This document shows positions 6,492-9,940 of a DNA stretch of 9,940 bases, piece after piece. The notes under the pieces are model-generated. The model ran no database searches. It had not been told where the DNA came from and was given only the letters and a program-made list of their open reading frames with translations. The DNA lies in contig CASBQM010000432.1 in assembly GCA_949127645.1 (NCBI GenBank), forward strand, positions 1 through 9,940, given 5' to 3'. How positions within the stretch are numbered: position 1 is the stretch's first letter; each line of letters starts with the position of its first letter. This DNA is from Synechococcales cyanobacterium PMM_0036 (lineage in GTDB: Bacteria > Cyanobacteriota > Cyanobacteriia > Elainellales > Elainellaceae). The position numbers were made by a program, and so were the translations under genes.

Positions 6492-7850
6492 TTAGTAAAC
6501 CTCCATATACTCTTTTGTCTCCCAATCGGTGACATGGGCATGAAAACGAGCTAGCTCAAACTGCTTAACCGTGGTGAATAAATGCACAAAATCTTCTCCT
6601 AGAAGCGATCGCATTTCTATATCCGCGTGGAGTCCTGCCAGAGCCACCTCTAGATTAGGTGGTAGCTTAGGCAAATTAGGATTATCTTCACTCGGACCTT
6701 CCACAGGCGGCTGTAGCTCATACTGATGCTCAATCCCTAGCAATCCAGCGGCTAGCGTGGCAGCAGCGCTCAGGTAGGGATTGCTCAATCCGGACGCAGC
6801 CCGCATTTCCAGGTGGGTACCTTCGTCATAGGTTGCCTTGACCCGCACCATTGCCGATCGATCTTCAATGCCCCAGCTAATGTTGGAGGGTGCAAAAGTG
6901 TGAGGTTTGAGACGGCGGTAACAGTTGGGAGTAGGCCCAATCAGAGGCATCATAGCGGGTGCGTGGGTCAGGATACCTTGAGTAAAAGATTTGCTGGTTT
7001 TGGATAGACCATCGGCATCACTGAGATCAAGAAAAGCATTTTGTCCGGTGCGACGATCGATCAGACTAATGTGAAAATGACAGCAGCATCCCGCGCGATC
7101 GGAGAAGGGTTTAGACATAAATGTTGCCTGGTATCCCATCCGATGCGCCACCTCTTTAACCGTTGTCTTGAAGGTGAAAGCTTTATCTGCCGCTGCAATA
7201 CCTACGGCTGGTCCAAAGTTAATCTCAAACTGTGAAGGCGCATATTCACAGTTATGGGTAATCACGTCGACTCCTGCCGCCCGCAAATAGTCCAAGAGCT
7301 GGTCAATTTCAGGAATATATTGGTTCCGAATGTGATTAAAAATGTGGAGTCCGTCAAATAGCGGCTCCTTCGTATCCTGTTGCAACAAATAAAACTCAAA
7401 CTCATGACCCATCATCACATCAAAGCCCATTGCTTGTGCCTTGTGCAGCAGACTCTTTAAGACATAGCGAGGAGCCATGGTGAGTGGGTCATCAACACCC
7501 CATTGAGCATCACAGATAACTTTAGCGGTGTTCTTCAGCCAAGGAACAGGCGCGAGCGTGTCTAGATCAGGGATTAGCATATGGTCGCGGTATTTGCGCT
7601 CCTCATGCATTCCAGAACCCATGACTACCATTGAAGCTGTGTCTAGCGCCAGAGTACCGCCATAGAAGTTTAGCCCCTTGCGCGTGTAGGCTTCCACCTT
7701 ATCGACAGGAACTACTTTCAGCCTTGATACGCCATGCAGATCGGGTAATTCAAACCGGACATACTCGATGCCTTGCTCCTGTAATGTGGCGATAAATTGA
7801 GTGACGCGATCGCCCACTGAATGCTCTGAGGCTACAGCTTCCATGACCAT
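6492..7850 (-). CDS. Glutamine synthetase family protein (gamma-glutamyl ligase type)
   Basis: The 452-residue protein has the glutamine synthetase fold: an N-terminal beta-grasp domain (about 15-105, with LPDLHGVSRLKVVP) and a catalytic domain. Metal and substrate residues align with the family: E150/E152 in GHEFEF, E202 and E209 in CEYAPSQFEI, H258 in CHFH, DRSA (330-333), and E348/R350 in HLEMR before NPYLSAAATLAAGL. The reaction is ATP-dependent joining of glutamate to ammonia or another amine. The adenylylation-type tyrosine region of housekeeping GlnA is not recognisable, and the neighbouring permease favours a specialised role such as PuuA-like gamma-glutamylation of an amine. It resembles GlnT/PuuA-type paralogues, but the substrate cannot be read. 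An oddity is three consecutive cysteines (255-257) just before metal ligand H258. AGGA seven bases upstream of ATG 7850 supports the start. It lies 33 bp after the permease on the same strand, most likely the same operon. Confidence 0.92.
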   Translation of the reverse strand: MVMEAVASEHSVGDRVTQFIATLQEQGIEYVRFELPDLHGVSRLKVVPVDKVEAYTRKGLNFYGGTLALDTASMVVMGSGMHEERKYRDHMLIPDLDTLAPVPWLKNTAKVICDAQWGVDDPLTMAPRYVLKSLLHKAQAMGFDVMMGHEFEFYLLQQDTKEPLFDGLHIFNHIRNQYIPEIDQLLDYLRAAGVDVITHNCEYAPSQFEINFGPAVGIAAADKAFTFKTTVKEVAHRMGYQATFMSKPFSDRAGCCCHFHISLIDRRTGQNAFLDLSDADGLSKTSKSFTQGILTHAPAMMPLIGPTPNCYRRLKPHTFAPSNISWGIEDRSAMVRVKATYDEGTHLEMRAASGLSNPYLSAAATLAAGLLGIEHQYELQPPVEGPSEDNPNLPKLPPNLEVALAGLHADIEMRSLLGEDFVHLFTTVKQFELARFHAHVTDWETKEYMEVY

Positions 7851-7883
7851 TGAGATATCCTAAAAACACAGCTTGATCCAGGA

Positions 7884-9338
7884 CTAAACTTTTTTCATAT
7901 CGCTAAAGCGAGTATGAGAAGCTTCAATATCGCTCTCCATTTCTTGAATTAGGTTGGGAGAGCGCGATCGCAGAATAAAGAACCAGACTGCACCCACTAC
8001 CATATAAATTAGGAACAAGTAGGGAAAGGCATTGTAAGGAGCAGGAGGAATTGGAAAAATGCTGTTCTCACCGGGAAGACCGATACTGCCCAAGACGGGA
8101 ATAAGCATAAAGCCGATCGCTAAAACAGAAAATAGAGTATCTGTCCAGCGCAGTTGATGTTCACGGTGTAGATAAACAGGAGCTGCGATCGAAATCAAGA
8201 TGTAGGCAACTAAAAAGCCGTAGGTGGCGATCGTGCCTGTATACGCGTAGATATCTAATGTCTTCACGCCCGACATATTCATGATTGTCGGTACTAGGAA
8301 CGTTGAAAGCGCAGCTATAGTGATAGCCACATGAGGGGTTTCGTTTCTGCCGTGCGCTCGACCAATGCTCCTGTGAAAAATACCATGTCGTCCCATAGAG
8401 AAGAAGATTCGGGCACCTGCATTGATACTTGCTAGCGTGCAGGCAAACATACTGACGGCAGCTCCCATTGAAATCAATATTCCAAAAAAGCCTACGCCAG
8501 CGAAGTTAGCCAAATCGCTCATGGGAGCGGCACTTTCATTAAATTTAACCGGAGCGCCCTGAAACCCTAGCACCTGAACGTAGGACATCAGCACAAAAAA
8601 TATTCCAGAGGCGATCGTGCTGATAATGACTGCACGCGGAATATTTTTGAGGGGCTGCTTAGCCTCGTCGCCTAATGTAGTAGCGCTCTCAAACCCGACG
8701 TAGCTGAAAATCCCCAGCACCAGACCCAAAACAATCCCGCTCGGTTTGGCATCTTGCAACGTGAGCTGTGCTGAATCGACGACGTAACCTTTTTCTCCCA
8801 AAATGATCATGCCCAGAATAATGATCAAGCCGACCGATACAGCTTCTAGTATCAGCATCAGAACTGTCGAAAGCTTGATATCTCTATATCCGACATACCA
8901 GGCTAACCCGACGCAAATTGCAAACAGGAAAATGGGGGAGGGATTGATCCCTACAGCGCCTAGCAAAACTGCTGCATAGCTAGCAAATCCGCTCGTCACT
9001 GCCATAGCCGTTAAGGCATAGGCTAGAATTAGCGCCCAGCCTGTTAGCACACCTGCCATCGGACCCAGCCCACGGGCAATGTAGGCGTAGAGTGAACCAG
9101 GCGAAGCCGATCGCTTAGCAAACTGGTTGATATTGATTCCCACAAAAGTCAAGCCGATCGTTGCCAAAACGTAGGTAAACCAGGTACCTGTTCCAGCGCT
9201 AGCAAATACCAGAGCCGCGTTAACAGTGGGCGTAACGGTGGGTGCAATATTGGCGATCGATTGAGCAATAACTTCAGAAAACGGCAGACATTCTGGACGT
9301 AAACCCGAAACCCTTGGCTTAACCTCTAACTTGGTCAT
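7884..9338 (-). CDS. APC superfamily amino acid/polyamine permease
   Basis: This 484-residue integral membrane protein has about twelve hydrophobic segments. The N-terminal region (SEVIAQSIANIAPTVTPTVN, 21-40) forms the broken first helix typical of the APC fold. The family signature loop after helix 6 is clear: FSYVGFESATTLGDEAKQPL (211-230) followed by KNIPRAV. A second typical motif, NETPHVAI (332-339), precedes a later helix. The protein imports an amine or amino acid, probably with protons; specificity is not readable. The length is standard and no residue block is missing. AAGGA seven bases before ATG 9338 supports the start, and two 14-bp palindromic repeats lie just upstream, possibly an operator. 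The ligase gene follows after 33 bp, implying shared transcription and that the ligase acts on the imported substrate, as PuuP and PuuA do for putrescine in Escherichia coli. Confidence 0.93.
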   Translation of the reverse strand: MTKLEVKPRVSGLRPECLPFSEVIAQSIANIAPTVTPTVNAALVFASAGTGTWFTYVLATIGLTFVGININQFAKRSASPGSLYAYIARGLGPMAGVLTGWALILAYALTAMAVTSGFASYAAVLLGAVGINPSPIFLFAICVGLAWYVGYRDIKLSTVLMLILEAVSVGLIIILGMIILGEKGYVVDSAQLTLQDAKPSGIVLGLVLGIFSYVGFESATTLGDEAKQPLKNIPRAVIISTIASGIFFVLMSYVQVLGFQGAPVKFNESAAPMSDLANFAGVGFFGILISMGAAVSMFACTLASINAGARIFFSMGRHGIFHRSIGRAHGRNETPHVAITIAALSTFLVPTIMNMSGVKTLDIYAYTGTIATYGFLVAYILISIAAPVYLHREHQLRWTDTLFSVLAIGFMLIPVLGSIGLPGENSIFPIPPAPYNAFPYLFLIYMVVGAVWFFILRSRSPNLIQEMESDIEASHTRFSDMKKV

Positions 9339-9350
9339 GCTTATTCCTTC

Positions 9351-9378
9351 AATCAGTAATGATTAATCAGTAACGATT
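9351..9378 (-). promoter_or_regulatory. Two tandem 14-bp palindromic repeats before the permease, operator-like
   Basis: On the plus strand AATCAGTAATGATT (9351-9364) is followed directly by AATCAGTAACGATT (9365-9378), one mismatch apart. The first copy is itself an inverted repeat, AATCA/TGATT around GTAA, and the junction forms a perfect 10-bp palindrome TGATTAATCA (9360-9369). The tract begins 12 bp upstream of the permease ATG and abuts its Shine-Dalgarno. This fits a repressor binding site or an RNA leader element controlling the permease-ligase pair. No regulator gene is in the window. Confidence 0.45.
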
Positions 9379-9457
9379 AGATGAATCCTGCAAAAATTGA
9401 GTAGATGAGAACCGATCGTGATCGCACCCTCTGAACAAGCGTTTGGCTAAGCGACCG

Positions 9458-9511
9458 CCTGGATTGCTTCTTAAACCTGGATTGCTTCTTAAACCTGGAT
9501 TTCTTCTTAAA
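9458..9511. repeat. Three tandem copies of an 18-bp unit
   Basis: CCTGGATTGCTTCTTAAA occurs at 9458-9475 and 9476-9493 without change, and at 9494-9511 with a single G-to-T difference. It ends 52 bp before the stop of the oxygenase gene. The unit is a multiple of three, but no gene covers it. Low divergence suggests recent slippage expansion. There are no spacers, so it is not a CRISPR array. Confidence 0.85.
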
Positions 9512-9563
9512 CTATGCCACCTGCCAGAGTAAATTCGTAACGATCGCTACCAGAGAGCATTTT

Positions 9564-9940
9564 TCACGCTCCACTAGCACTCAAGGCATCCTCGCAATAC
9601 GCCTTGACCACAGGGGAACAATATCCCTCTTGAGTCCAGAGAATCGGGAAAAAGCTTTCATCAATCGTTAGATCTCCCATGGAACGATAGCGACCATAGA
9701 TATAGCCTTGCCCCACGCCCAAAGGCTGAAACTGTGCAGATGCAGGCATTGTGCTGATCGAAAAACTGCGCCGCGTCTGGTCTGTGACATTCCGACCTGA
9801 GCCATGCCAGAGGCTGCCGTGTATGAAAATACAGCCGCCCGTTGGAATGTCTGTGGTTTCTATCTGATCTTGAACTTGAGACGGCTCAAGACCCGCCTCG
9901 ATCGCTGCATCCCAAAGCGGCTGGCGATAGTCTCCTGAAG
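9564..9940 (-). CDS. Phytanoyl-CoA dioxygenase (PhyH) family protein, C-terminal part (5' end off window)
   Basis: The open frame enters from the right edge and gives 124 residues before the TGA at 9566-9564. The visible part carries the PhyH C-terminal core: PTGGCIFIHGSLWHGSG, in which the His of WHGSG (visible residue 45) is the expected distal iron ligand, and an Arg eleven residues later (56, in QTRRSF) is the expected 2-oxoglutarate carboxylate binder. The same His-to-Arg spacing is known from human phytanoyl-CoA hydroxylase. The HxD half of the iron site lies outside the window. Such enzymes hydroxylate small molecules using Fe(II), oxygen and 2-oxoglutarate; bacterial members have many substrates, often amino acids or secondary metabolites. 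It lies on the same strand as, and 225 bp upstream of, the permease-ligase pair, so a shared pathway is possible but unproven. An internal ATG at 9749 gives only a 61-residue fragment and is not the true start. Confidence 0.85.
   Translation of the reverse strand, partial: SGDYRQPLWDAAIEAGLEPSQVQDQIETTDIPTGGCIFIHGSLWHGSGRNVTDQTRRSFSISTMPASAQFQPLGVGQGYIYGRYRSMGDLTIDESFFPILWTQEGYCSPVVKAYCEDALSASGA

Larger units (their letters stand above)
9339..9563. other. Spacer between the oxygenase and permease genes
   Basis: This 225-bp gap contains the two tandem-repeat tracts annotated separately (9351-9378 and 9458-9511). No open frame of interest and no clear intrinsic terminator for the oxygenase gene are visible. 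A promoter for the permease-ligase pair is likely here, but no convincing -35/-10 pair could be picked. The size of the gap suggests the oxygenase may be transcribed separately. Confidence 0.4.

Noticed and set aside
9458..9511. CRISPR array
   Set aside because: The 18-bp copies are directly adjacent with no spacers, and no cas gene is in view.
9564..9749. Stand-alone 61-residue protein on the minus strand
   Set aside because: The frame stays open to the right edge and the upstream part carries the PhyH His and Arg motif, so this is only the tail of a longer gene.

Overview
The window reads as cyanobacterial chromosome. The palindrome GCGATCGC (HIP1, the octamer over-represented in many cyanobacterial genomes) occurs at least twelve times, in coding regions on both strands. 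Several products (DUF1003, DUF4385 and HdeD/DUF308 proteins, a cytosolic GH13 amylase, a DUF697 GTPase) are typical of filamentous or Leptolyngbya-like cyanobacteria. Genus assignment is not possible from the sequence alone.

Layout, left to right. Positions 1-1144 (minus) hold the N-terminal 381 codons of an Era-like GTPase that continues off the left edge. A 322-bp gap separates it from a divergent plus-strand pair: a six-helix HdeD-type membrane protein (1467-2066) and a 94-residue unrecognised membrane protein (2152-2436), with a hairpin between them. A convergent DUF4385 protein (2458-2925, minus) follows. Next is a cytosolic alpha-amylase (3082-4575, minus) with its own intrinsic terminator downstream. 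A DUF1003 membrane protein (4780-5505, minus) ends inside a 93-bp palindromic, MITE-like element (4712-4804). A divergent plus-strand gene (5666-6466) encodes a probable DUF6885 protein with a possible Cys-His-Asp arrangement.

The right third is a minus-strand group: a phytanoyl-CoA-dioxygenase-type Fe(II)/2-oxoglutarate oxygenase (partial, entering from the right edge), then a 225-bp spacer with two short tandem-repeat tracts, then an APC-family permease (7884-9338), then a glutamine-synthetase-family ligase (6492-7850) 33 bp downstream. Permease and ligase each have a Shine-Dalgarno sequence and are very likely co-transcribed. The pairing suggests uptake of an amine or amino acid followed by ATP-dependent gamma-glutamylation or amidation; substrate and involvement of the oxygenase are inference.

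No tRNA, rRNA, CRISPR array, transposase or prophage gene is visible. Most of the window is ordinary housekeeping or accessory chromosome. The items most worth a second look are the palindromic element that supplies the last codons of the DUF1003 gene, the operator-like tandem repeat beside the permease ribosome binding site, the ligase with three consecutive cysteines at its metal site, and the possible protease-like fold of the DUF6885 protein.
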